Of a stretch of DNA of 64,000 bases, positions 36,015-42,964 are shown piece by piece (positions within the stretch are counted from its first letter, which is position 1; the number at the start of each line of letters is the position of its first letter). The notes below the pieces were generated by a model. It was not told the DNA's origin. It made no database searches and saw nothing but the letters and a program-made list of their open reading frames with translations. This stretch comes from Clostridiales bacterium (GTDB taxonomy: Bacteria; Bacillota; Clostridia; Lachnospirales; Lachnospiraceae). The position numbers and the translations under genes are program-made. The stretch is taken from contig DUNO01000026.1 of assembly GCA_012839295.1 (NCBI GenBank), forward strand, positions 39,395 through 103,394, in the 5' to 3' direction.

Positions 36015-37484
36015 ATGATAACGAAAATTGAGCAAATACCTATTACGTCAAATAGCTATCCTTTTGCCAGCGCTGAGAGATATTGCAATCTGTCCGGGAA
36101 AGGGTATGAAGAAACAGAGTACTATATGTATGGTACGGCTAATGTATACCAATCCGCCGATAGCCATGGGAATGTAGAAATAGCCGCAGCAGATGCACCC
36201 TATGTCAACCGTTTTATCGTCCGTGCCCCAAAGGATCCGGCTGCCTGCAGCGGCAATGCCATAATCGAAATCATTAACCCTACCTCCTTCATGGAAATTG
36301 ACCGTATGTGGATTCTAGGACATAAGGAATTCCTGAGAAACGGTGATATTTATATTGGCATTACCAGCAAGCCAAATACAATCAGGAAAATGGTAGAATT
36401 TGATGCAGAAAGATATGGACGGTTATCCTGGGAGAATCCCACCCCGGAAAAGCCACTTCCATATGATGAGGAGGCCATAAAAGGGAAGAAGCTATTGCCG
36501 GATATTGATTTTTCCTATGAGACAGGGCTGTTCTGGGATATGCTTACGGATCTGGCCTGGTTAATCCGCTCCCAGGAAAAGCATAATCCGTTACTCCAAT
36601 ATTCACCGGATTATCTTTATCTTACGGGATGGTCCCAATCAGCCTGCTACCTCTTCCGCTACATTAACAGCTTCGCCTACCGTCCAGAAGTCGCCAGGGG
36701 AAAGGCCGTGTTTGACGGATATCTGGCGGGAGGCGGTGTCCATTCACTGATTACGCCTGTGAACCAGTATGAGGCGCTGAAGGAATATAACTTTAGGTTA
36801 TCAAGGGTTGAAAAGGTCAGCCAGCCCTATATAGAGGTGCAGACGGAAAGTGAAAATGGCAGGTTTGACGGCTGCCGCAATATCAGGCCAGACAGCGACA
36901 GCCCAGACTTTCTATACCGCCTCTATGAAGTAACCGGGGCAAGCCATGACACTATGTATAGCCTGGTTGATTATTATCAGGAGGATCCGGATTTAATACG
37001 GATCAACCACCTTCCAAAATATATGGGCAAGCATGAGGAAGGCAATAACTATCCTTTGGAGATCCTCTTTGCCGCAGCCTTCCGAAATCTGTTCCACTGG
37101 GTACGGACAGGCGCCGCCCCAAACCATTGTAAGCGCATTAAAGTCGACAGTAACGGGGAGAACTGCAAGGATGCCTTCGGAAATACTATCGGCGGCCTTC
37201 GGACCTGCCTGTTGAATTATCCGACGGGACGTTATTCCAATACTAGTAACATAGAGCCAGGCATGAGCTTTTTAGATCCCAGCTCGGATAAGGATGGGTT
37301 GTTTGGATATCAGGAGGGCTTCTCTTCTGCCATGCTAAAGGAATTGTACGGTGACCTTGAAAATTATAGGAAGCTGGTTACAAGGGATACGCAGGAGCAA
37401 GTTTCAAAGGGCTTTATCTGCAAGGAAGACGCGGAGGAATTAATTGAAACAGCTGTAGAGTTGGCACGGAAAAGGGGGTTGTAA
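36015..37484 (+). CDS. alpha/beta hydrolase domain protein (esterase-like)
   Basis: A 489-aa cytoplasmic protein without signal peptide. The nucleophile elbow is GWSQS with Ser207 (TGWSQSACYLFRYIN); a likely catalytic His is in EVTGASHDTMY. From memory it fits the 'alpha/beta hydrolase domain' family (Abhydrolase_10 type), whose members are poorly characterised esterases. GGAGG precedes the ATG at 36015. The next gene, a GH140-like hydrolase, starts one base after its stop, so the two are translated together; the inferred role is removing ester groups from an imported glycan. Confidence 0.8.
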   Translation: MITKIEQIPITSNSYPFASAERYCNLSGKGYEETEYYMYGTANVYQSADSHGNVEIAAADAPYVNRFIVRAPKDPAACSGNAIIEIINPTSFMEIDRMWILGHKEFLRNGDIYIGITSKPNTIRKMVEFDAERYGRLSWENPTPEKPLPYDEEAIKGKKLLPDIDFSYETGLFWDMLTDLAWLIRSQEKHNPLLQYSPDYLYLTGWSQSACYLFRYINSFAYRPEVARGKAVFDGYLAGGGVHSLITPVNQYEALKEYNFRLSRVEKVSQPYIEVQTESENGRFDGCRNIRPDSDSPDFLYRLYEVTGASHDTMYSLVDYYQEDPDLIRINHLPKYMGKHEEGNNYPLEILFAAAFRNLFHWVRTGAAPNHCKRIKVDSNGENCKDAFGNTIGGLRTCLLNYPTGRYSNTSNIEPGMSFLDPSSDKDGLFGYQEGFSSAMLKELYGDLENYRKLVTRDTQEQVSKGFICKEDAEELIETAVELARKRGL

Positions 37485-37485
37485 A

Positions 37486-39165
37486 ATGGCTAAGGATAGA
37501 ATACCGGCCGAAGGAATGCAGGATAAGAAAAAAATGCAGGCTGAGTCAAAATTACGGACTGGGACAAAAATGCACGCCGAAAAATGGCGGCAAATCATTT
37601 TAGAATTCACAAGTGACATAACCTATGAAAATCCTTTTCTGGAGGCAGAGATTGCAGCCGTATTTACAGCTCCATCAGGCCGCCGGATCCAGAGGGAGGC
37701 ATACTGGGACGGAGGAAATACCTTTAAAATTTCCTTTGCGCCTACAGAGCTTGGTTTGTGGAAGTTCCACATCTTAGCAGGGGAAGGCACCGGGTTAAAC
37801 GGCAGGATCGGGGAAATAGAATGCATAGATTATAGCGGAGATTTAGCTATATACCGCCATGGCTTCTTAAAGGTCCACCCTTCCGGAAGATATTTTATCT
37901 ATGATGACGGAGCCCCCTTCTTCTGGCTGGGGGATACCCATTGGGAATTTGCATACAACGAGCGCTGGGACTGGTCAAACCATCCCGGGATGGACAGTAT
38001 GTTTAAGGGAATGGCTGACAGACGGGCGGCCCAGGGCTATAATGTCTACCAGACAAACCTGCGAAGCGACAGTACCATGGGCGGTGATTCCAGGTATTGG
38101 ACAGAGGGCGAGGGCGGAAAGCTCCCCAATGTAGAATTCTATCAGCAGGAGCTGGACCGGCGTATGTATTACCTGGCTGACCTTGGAATTGTAAACGCCC
38201 TGGGTCTTTCCTGGTTCATGTCCGTCATCAATAATATTGAAGGACAAAAGCAGTTGGCAAGATATATCATTGCAAGGTACGGGGCTTTGCCTGTAATCTG
38301 GACCTTGGCCGGAGAGGTAGCCGGCTACAGTCCCGAAACCCGCAGCCTATGCATCGACAGCTGGCGCGAGGTAGCCAAATATATAGAGCAGCTGGACGGC
38401 TATGGTACCCTGCAGACGGCCCATTATACCAATGAGCGCCCCTTTGCAGATTATTACCAGGACGAAGATTGGTTTGATTTTACCTTGAACCAGGCCGGAC
38501 ATGGGGATTACGTAGTAAGCCAGTACGACTACCGCGACTTCTTCAAAAGGCATCCCAATAAGCCTTTCATTGAGGGCGAATGCTTTTATGAATTCTGCTC
38601 TACCTTAGAGGAAAACGGAACCCGGATGTGCACAGCGGACATGCTGAGAAGGGTAGCATATATCTCCATACAGCTTGGGGGCTGCGGCTATACCTACGGT
38701 GCCCAGGGAATCTGGGACAATGTTTTGGAGAAAGACCAGGGAGGTCCTATGAATGCCATCTTTAACCGCTATGACATTACCTGGTATGAGGCCATAGAGG
38801 GAATTGGCGCAGTTCAGATGGGCTATATGAAAGCCTTTTACGAGAGGTTCCATTTTGAAGACGCCATCCCTTACGGCCAATCTGATGGTAAACGGGATCC
38901 CAATCCCTTTACACAACAGTCTCCCCTTGCAAGAATCAGCGAGAACCAGGACAGGGCGATTATCTATTATGGTGATTCCATTACGAGGGTAGCAAATATG
39001 ATGGGACTAAAGAAAGGCATGTATCAAACCACATGGTTTAACCCCCGTACCGGAGAATATTTCACGGATCCCGGGCAATTGATTGCAGTTGACGGTGAGT
39101 GGGAAGCTCCTGCTAAGAAGGATACAGGGGACTGGTTGCTAGTGTTAGAGAAAATTAATGCGTAA
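37486..39165 (+). CDS. GH140-like glycoside hydrolase (DUF5060 + DUF4038)
   Basis: A 559-aa protein with no signal peptide. An N-terminal beta-sandwich resembling DUF5060 (about 40-120: EAEIAAVFTAPSGRRIQREA) is followed by a TIM barrel of the DUF4038 type (FFWLGDTHWEF at about 145; GFLKVHPSGRYF before it). Candidate catalytic residues are Glu277 in WTLAGEVAG and Glu363/Glu365 in FIEGECFYEF. The C-terminus is a small domain ending WLLVLEKINA. Family members include apiosidases acting on pectin; the true substrate here is unknown. It is cytoplasmic, hence it probably acts on short imported oligosaccharides, after the esterase-like partner. The first 30 residues are Lys/Met-rich and may start later. 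Confidence 0.82.
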   Translation: MAKDRIPAEGMQDKKKMQAESKLRTGTKMHAEKWRQIILEFTSDITYENPFLEAEIAAVFTAPSGRRIQREAYWDGGNTFKISFAPTELGLWKFHILAGEGTGLNGRIGEIECIDYSGDLAIYRHGFLKVHPSGRYFIYDDGAPFFWLGDTHWEFAYNERWDWSNHPGMDSMFKGMADRRAAQGYNVYQTNLRSDSTMGGDSRYWTEGEGGKLPNVEFYQQELDRRMYYLADLGIVNALGLSWFMSVINNIEGQKQLARYIIARYGALPVIWTLAGEVAGYSPETRSLCIDSWREVAKYIEQLDGYGTLQTAHYTNERPFADYYQDEDWFDFTLNQAGHGDYVVSQYDYRDFFKRHPNKPFIEGECFYEFCSTLEENGTRMCTADMLRRVAYISIQLGGCGYTYGAQGIWDNVLEKDQGGPMNAIFNRYDITWYEAIEGIGAVQMGYMKAFYERFHFEDAIPYGQSDGKRDPNPFTQQSPLARISENQDRAIIYYGDSITRVANMMGLKKGMYQTTWFNPRTGEYFTDPGQLIAVDGEWEAPAKKDTGDWLLVLEKINA

Positions 39166-39218
39166 AAATATAAGCCTTATTATACTAAATTGCCTCACCT
39201 GCCAGAAGAGGGCAAAAA

Positions 39219-39258
39219 GGGCGGCCTCAAAAGTTACACTTTGAGGTCACCCTCTTTT
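39219..39258 (+). terminator. terminator after the GH140-like gene
   Basis: GGGCGGCCTCAAA and TTTGAGGTCACCC form a stem with a three-base internal mismatch, followed by TCTTTT. It lies 54 bases past the stop. The rest of the gap to sigK is the 54-bp minisatellite. Confidence 0.75.
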
Positions 39259-39261
39259 AAA

Positions 39262-39481
39262 GCATTCCTGCAATCTTTTTTAAAGTCATGCTACAATTAT
39301 CTCAGTTTTCGAATCATTCCCACAATCCTTTCAAAAGAAGTTGCGCCCTAGCTCACATCAATTTTCAAAGCACTCACGCAATCTTCCCAAGAAGTTGCGC
39401 CCTAGTTTACATCAATTTTCAAAGCATTCACGCAATCTTCCCAAGAAGTTGTGCCCTAGTTTACATCAATTTTCAAAGCAT
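39262..39481. repeat. 54-bp minisatellite built from the sigK 3' end
   Basis: Four units of 52-56 bp run down from the sigK stop, each containing GCATTCACGCAATCTTCCCA and CATCAATTTTCAAA. On the minus strand every unit includes TTGCGTGAATGCTTTGAAAA followed by TTGA, the last seven sigK codons plus stop (LRECFEN). The two units nearest the gene are almost perfect; the outer ones have decayed, as if the array grew from the gene end. Confidence 0.9.
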
Positions 39482-40101
39482 TCACGCAACTTCTTCAGGG
39501 CTTTTTTTTCGATTCTGCTTACGTAGCTTCTGGAGATCCCAAGTCTGTTTGCAATCTCCCGTTGGGTCACTTCTTTATGATTGCTGAGTCCATAACGAAG
39601 GCAGATTATTTCGCGTTCACGGTCTGTCAATACCTGGCTTATCATACTATACAGTTTTTTAATGTCATCTTCTAATACAATATTCTCAACTATGTCCATC
39701 TCGGCTTCTTCTATGATATCTAATAAATTGATCTCATTACCTTCCCGGTCGGACCCGATTGGATCATACAGATAGACTTCTTTCGATAAGCGCTTTCCAC
39801 TTCTAAGCATCATAAGGAGCTCATTGTCAATACAGCGGGAGGCATACGTCGCCAGGCGGATCCCCTTCTCTTCATCAAAGGTATCGATTGCTTTGATCAG
39901 TCCAATTGTCCCAATCGAAATTAAGTCATCCGTCTCCTTATCAATCATGTTGTATTTTTTTACGATATGCGCTACCAACCTTAGATTATGTTCAATCAAT
40001 TTATCCCGTGCTTCCTTGTCGCCCTCTCTGCAAAGCCTAAGGTAATCTGCTTCTTCTTTGGTGCTTAGCGGCTTGGGAAATGATTTCACGAAGATAAGCA
40101 C
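39466..40101 (-). CDS. sigK: RNA polymerase sporulation sigma factor sigma-K
   Basis: Late mother-cell sigma factor, 211 aa. Region 2 reads LIEHNLRLVAHIVKKYN and DDLISIGTIGLIKAIDTFDE, region 3 has EVYLYDPIGSDREGNEINLL, and region 4 has EVTQREIANRLGISRSYVSR. These are sigma-K signatures; sigma-E is the nearest alternative. The gene is uninterrupted (no skin element). Only about eight residues (MLIFVKSF) precede the conserved PKPLS, so the long membrane-inserted pro-sequence of Bacillus is missing. The start is GTG at 40101 or, less likely, GTG at 40089. The stop lies inside the 54-bp minisatellite. Confidence 0.9.
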   Translation of the reverse strand: MLIFVKSFPKPLSTKEEADYLRLCREGDKEARDKLIEHNLRLVAHIVKKYNMIDKETDDLISIGTIGLIKAIDTFDEEKGIRLATYASRCIDNELLMMLRSGKRLSKEVYLYDPIGSDREGNEINLLDIIEEAEMDIVENIVLEDDIKKLYSMISQVLTDREREIICLRYGLSNHKEVTQREIANRLGISRSYVSRIEKKALKKLRECFEN

Positions 40102-40255
40102 CTCAATGCCTAATGTGTCACTACTATCCTATGTGTGATATTGACATAAAGTGCCTATCCCTCTTAAAAAGGGACAGATGGACTTACTGAAATTTATAGG
40201 TTGTTTTTTCCATTACTTAATTGCAATAGATTGTTTTATATTATGCATTCCTCCA

Positions 40256-40525
40256 TCATTCCTTCTCCAGGTTATCAAATCCCTTATTCCTGAAATAAAG
40301 AATAATATCAGTAAATACCATCAGCGAATTCAATGCGTAAAGGAACATCACATAATCCGGGGAATTGATTAATTTATTAATGATGCCGCTGATATATCCT
40401 GCCTCAATAATCAGCAGGAAGGACAGGCTTTTCCCTTTGGCACTGCGCACTTTATAGGAACGGTATATGGATGCCGGCCATGCACACCCAAAGCAAACCA
40501 GCATTAAAATCTCAAATATTTTCAT
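40256..40525 (-). CDS. small PQ-loop / SemiSWEET-like membrane protein
   Basis: An 89-residue protein with three predicted helices. The pattern CFGCAWPASIYRSYKVRSAK-GKSL followed by a second helix with EAGYISGIINK resembles one PQ-loop (SWEET-type) unit. The ATG at 40525 has GAGGTGG five bases upstream; a longer reading has no site. SemiSWEETs move sugars as dimers, but this subgroup (with WPASIYRSYK) is uncharacterised to my knowledge, so transport is only suggested. It stands alone between sigK and a MarR regulator. Confidence 0.7.
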   Translation of the reverse strand: MKIFEILMLVCFGCAWPASIYRSYKVRSAKGKSLSFLLIIEAGYISGIINKLINSPDYVMFLYALNSLMVFTDIILYFRNKGFDNLEKE

Positions 40526-40717
40526 TGTGACCACCTCTTTCCGGTATATTTCTTCCTTTAATTTTTGCAATAAGATAGGGGCAGTCAGGCTTCATTCCTC
40601 CATAAATTTTATATTTCCTTTAGAAACATTTATTATATCTCTCCCCATTTATTTAAATTGAATACTTTTCCTAATTTCATTGCTGTAGTTTTGTAAATTA
40701 TAACAGACATTATTTCT

Positions 40718-40746
40718 TTGAACTCCGTTACATAATATGCTATAAT
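40718..40746 (+). promoter_or_regulatory. sigma-A promoter of the MarR gene
   Basis: TTGAAC (40718-40723), 17 bases, TATAAT (40741-40746). The start of transcription near 40753 gives a leader of about 94 bases. The rest of the 321-bp gap (40526-40846) is AT-rich without a gene. Confidence 0.8.
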
Positions 40747-40846
40747 ATGTATTTGGCAGGATACATTTTACCTGAATAATTCCTACAGTCAAAAACAGGC
40801 CTGCAAGATGTCTGTTTAATAATACATAGAAAGCGAGGATGCACTC

Positions 40847-41383
40847 TTGAAACTTGAATGGCTTGGAAAACATAGAAACTTTATTGAAGGTTTGATACAA
40901 TACACCAATGTGTACAGTCAAATATATAATCTGCAAGGCTTCCATAACACCTCCGTTCCCTGTTCCGTTGCACAAATACAGGTGCTGGAATATATCCTGG
41001 AAAATGAGGACAAGAATGAGAAGATGGCAGAGGTAGCAGACCGCCTTGGGGTATCCTCAAGCGCTTTTTCTAAAAACGTCAAAAAGATGACAGAAAAGAA
41101 ATTGCTGGAGAAATACCGCAGCAATACTAACCGCAAGGATATCATCATAAAGGTCTCCCCTTTAGGCAAACAGGTCTACGACGAATATGTCAAGTCCTTA
41201 TATGAGAAGAGATTTCGTCACACCTTTGAGCTGCTTGACAAAATCCCTTCCCAATATATTGATATTGTTTCTGAGGTACTGAGATTTAATGCTGAAAGTA
41301 TCAATGAACAGATCAAAGAATACCAGGGCAGCAATCAGGTTACGGAGGAGACGCCAATACAATTGATCCGTATTGATGACTGA
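40847..41383 (+). CDS. MarR family transcriptional regulator
   Basis: A 178-aa winged-helix protein. The DNA-binding part reads KMAEVADRLGVSSSAFSKNV followed by the wing KYRSNTNRKDIIIKVSPLGK. N- and C-terminal helices would form the dimer. The start is TTG at 40847 with GAGG eight bases upstream; there is no better ATG. A C-terminal tail of about 30 residues (EYQGSNQVTEETPIQLIRID) extends past the usual MarR fold. No divergent or downstream partner gene makes its target clear; it may regulate itself. Confidence 0.85.
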   Translation: MKLEWLGKHRNFIEGLIQYTNVYSQIYNLQGFHNTSVPCSVAQIQVLEYILENEDKNEKMAEVADRLGVSSSAFSKNVKKMTEKKLLEKYRSNTNRKDIIIKVSPLGKQVYDEYVKSLYEKRFRHTFELLDKIPSQYIDIVSEVLRFNAESINEQIKEYQGSNQVTEETPIQLIRIDD

Positions 41384-41436
41384 CCCGGCTTAAGCCTTAT
41401 CCGATCTCTTCCCTATGGGTTTTCGCAGTTGCCATC

Positions 41437-41865
41437 TTATCGATGGCAACTTAATTTTTCCAGTCTTTCCTTAATCCCACGGTTAATCATTCCTGAGTTT
41501 GCTGCAAGCTTACCTATCTCCATTGCCAATTCCCGAAATTGGGGCTCATCCGGCGGATTCGGCAGAACCTGACCACCGATAATTTTACCCAGATAGATGT
41601 CTCCTACCCGGATATCCACGGTAAAATCCATAAGTCCGGCATGGCAATAGTAGGTACCTTCCCCTTCCTGGTCGCACTGGATGCAGCGCTTATTTCCTTC
41701 CTTGGATCCCCTTGTATATTTCATACAAAAGTCATGCCATCCAATGCCCTCCGTAATATATTTGCCCTTATGGTCGATTGCGACAACTGCAATCCCGGTT
41801 GCCTGGGACCAATTCCTTAAGAACTCTACCAGTACCTCTAAATCAAAATAATCCGAAATATGCAT
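41437..41865 (-). pseudogene. truncated PocR-type ligand-binding domain protein
   Basis: A 142-residue reading frame containing a PocR sensory domain: YFDLEVLVEFLRNWSQATGI, then FCMKYTRGSKEGNKRCIQCD, YYCHAGLMDFTVDIRVGDIY and LGKIIGGQVLPNPPDE. Such domains sit at the front of AraC regulators or histidine kinases and often bind small carbon compounds or metal clusters through these cysteines. Here the frame ends at residue 142 (ERLEKLSCHR) with no output domain, and the next reading frames are also broken genes, so it is probably a remnant. A free-standing sensor protein cannot be excluded. Confidence 0.6.
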
Positions 41866-41892
41866 TTGTGTTCCTCACTCTTTTCCGTAAAA

Positions 41893-42105
41893 TCATTTAA
41901 TACCACTAATTGCAACATCTGACCAATTATCATTGGCTGCAATCTCCGGGCCGCTTCCGGTAAATGCACCGTCTGCTGTCTCGTCACCCTTTAGCTGATA
42001 CAGGAACCAGGCCGTAATATACCCGAAAAAGCGTTCCGGATTGCCGTAATCGTCGGTAGACTCATTATGGCCTGCATTTGTAAGTGCGGCCATGGCAACG
42101 GGCTG
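41893..42105 (-). pseudogene. C-terminal fragment of an alpha/beta hydrolase
   Basis: About 70 codons open to the stop at 41893: VAMAALTNAGHNESTDDYGN, then RFFGYITAWFLYQLKGDETA and DNWSDVAISGIK. GHNES would hold the catalytic His and the FFGYITAWFLYQL stretch the last helix of a cutinase/dienelactone-hydrolase-like enzyme. The N-terminal three quarters are missing. It meets, head to head at about 42100, another truncated hydrolase on the plus strand. Confidence 0.65.
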
Positions 42106-42820
42106 CCCGGCCACAAATACCTGGGGAGACCTGGGTAATAAGGGATATATGACAACGGTTGAGGACGAGCATACCCTCAGAACACTGGTGACTGCCGATT
42201 ATCCTGAGCTCCCATATTTTATGTATGGACATAGCTGGGGTTCTATTATAGCACGTATCTATGCTGCAAAATACTCCGAAGGAATGGCAGGCCTTGTTAT
42301 TTGCGGCGCACTGGCGGAATACCGCCCAATGCTCGGATTGCTTAGCAAAACACTTCCATATATCCAAGAAAACAAGGATAACGAGGTTGTGCCCGAACTT
42401 ATGGCTGCATTTAAGGGCGCAAATGACCGTTATGAAGATGTACAGGGTATCTTTGACTGGGTTGCAGCAGATGAGGGAGTACGCTTCGACCATTCCACAG
42501 ATCCCTTCAATAATCTCTCAACTCCGATGAATGTACGTCTGCTCCATGATCTAAGCGAGGGTCTGCACGCGGTTCAGGGTGTGGATTGGGCGAAGAAGAT
42601 ACCTCTAACCATGCCGATTTATAATATATCCGGAGATATGGATCCAATTGGTGATTTTGGGGAAGGGACATACATGATTACCCGCTGGCTGGCTGAGGCC
42701 GGTCACCGTAAGGTAACTACCAAGGTTTATTCCGGCTACCGCCATGAAATCCATAACGAACCGCCGATCCGGGACGAGGTTGAGGCCGGTATTGTTCAGT
42801 TCATAGAGGATAATATTTAA
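42098..42820 (+). pseudogene. 5'-truncated serine hydrolase (monoacylglycerol lipase / S33-like)
   Basis: Open for about 240 codons: GDLGNKGYMTTVEDEHTLRT, the nucleophile elbow YGHSWGSIIARIYAAKYSEG, the acid region ISGDMDPIGDFGEG, and the His region YSGYRHEIHNEP. The oxyanion-hole and DHRGHG segments that normally lie 70-100 residues before GHSWGS are absent, and the reading frame begins inside the fragment of the opposite-strand hydrolase. No ribosome site is seen. It is probably inactive, although the catalytic triad is intact. Confidence 0.7.
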
Positions 42821-42845
42821 GAAGCTTTTGCCGGCCAAGCAGCAG

Positions 42846-42893
42846 AAAAAGCACATCAACATTTTCTTACAAAAATGAGATGTGCTTTTTTAT
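42846..42893 (+). terminator. terminator of the truncated hydrolase gene
   Basis: AAAAGCACATC and GATGTGCTTTTTTATGG pair around a 21-base loop, shortly after the stop at 42820. Confidence 0.85.
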
Positions 42894-42903
42894 GGTTTTT
42901 TAA

Positions 42904-42940
42904 GTAACGGGGAAGGGATTTGATCCCCTCCCCGTTATTG
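42904..42940 (-). terminator. terminator of the beta-glucosidase gene
   Basis: Minus strand TAACGGGGAGGGGATC and AAATCCCTTCCCCGTTA form a long GC-rich stem just past the stop at 42965; the following bases are CTTAAAAAACC, so the U-tract is weak and it may work together with the convergent terminator next to it. Confidence 0.7.
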
Positions 42941-42964
42941 CATTTAAACCACATATAAGTCAAT

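Noticed and set aside
39262..39481. CRISPR array at the sigK end
   Set aside because: The repeats are head-to-tail, include the sigK stop codon, decay in one direction and have no spacers.
42065..42493. Minus-strand frame of 142 codons opposite the truncated serine hydrolase
   Set aside because: It is antisense to a frame with clear catalytic motifs and shows no domain of its own.
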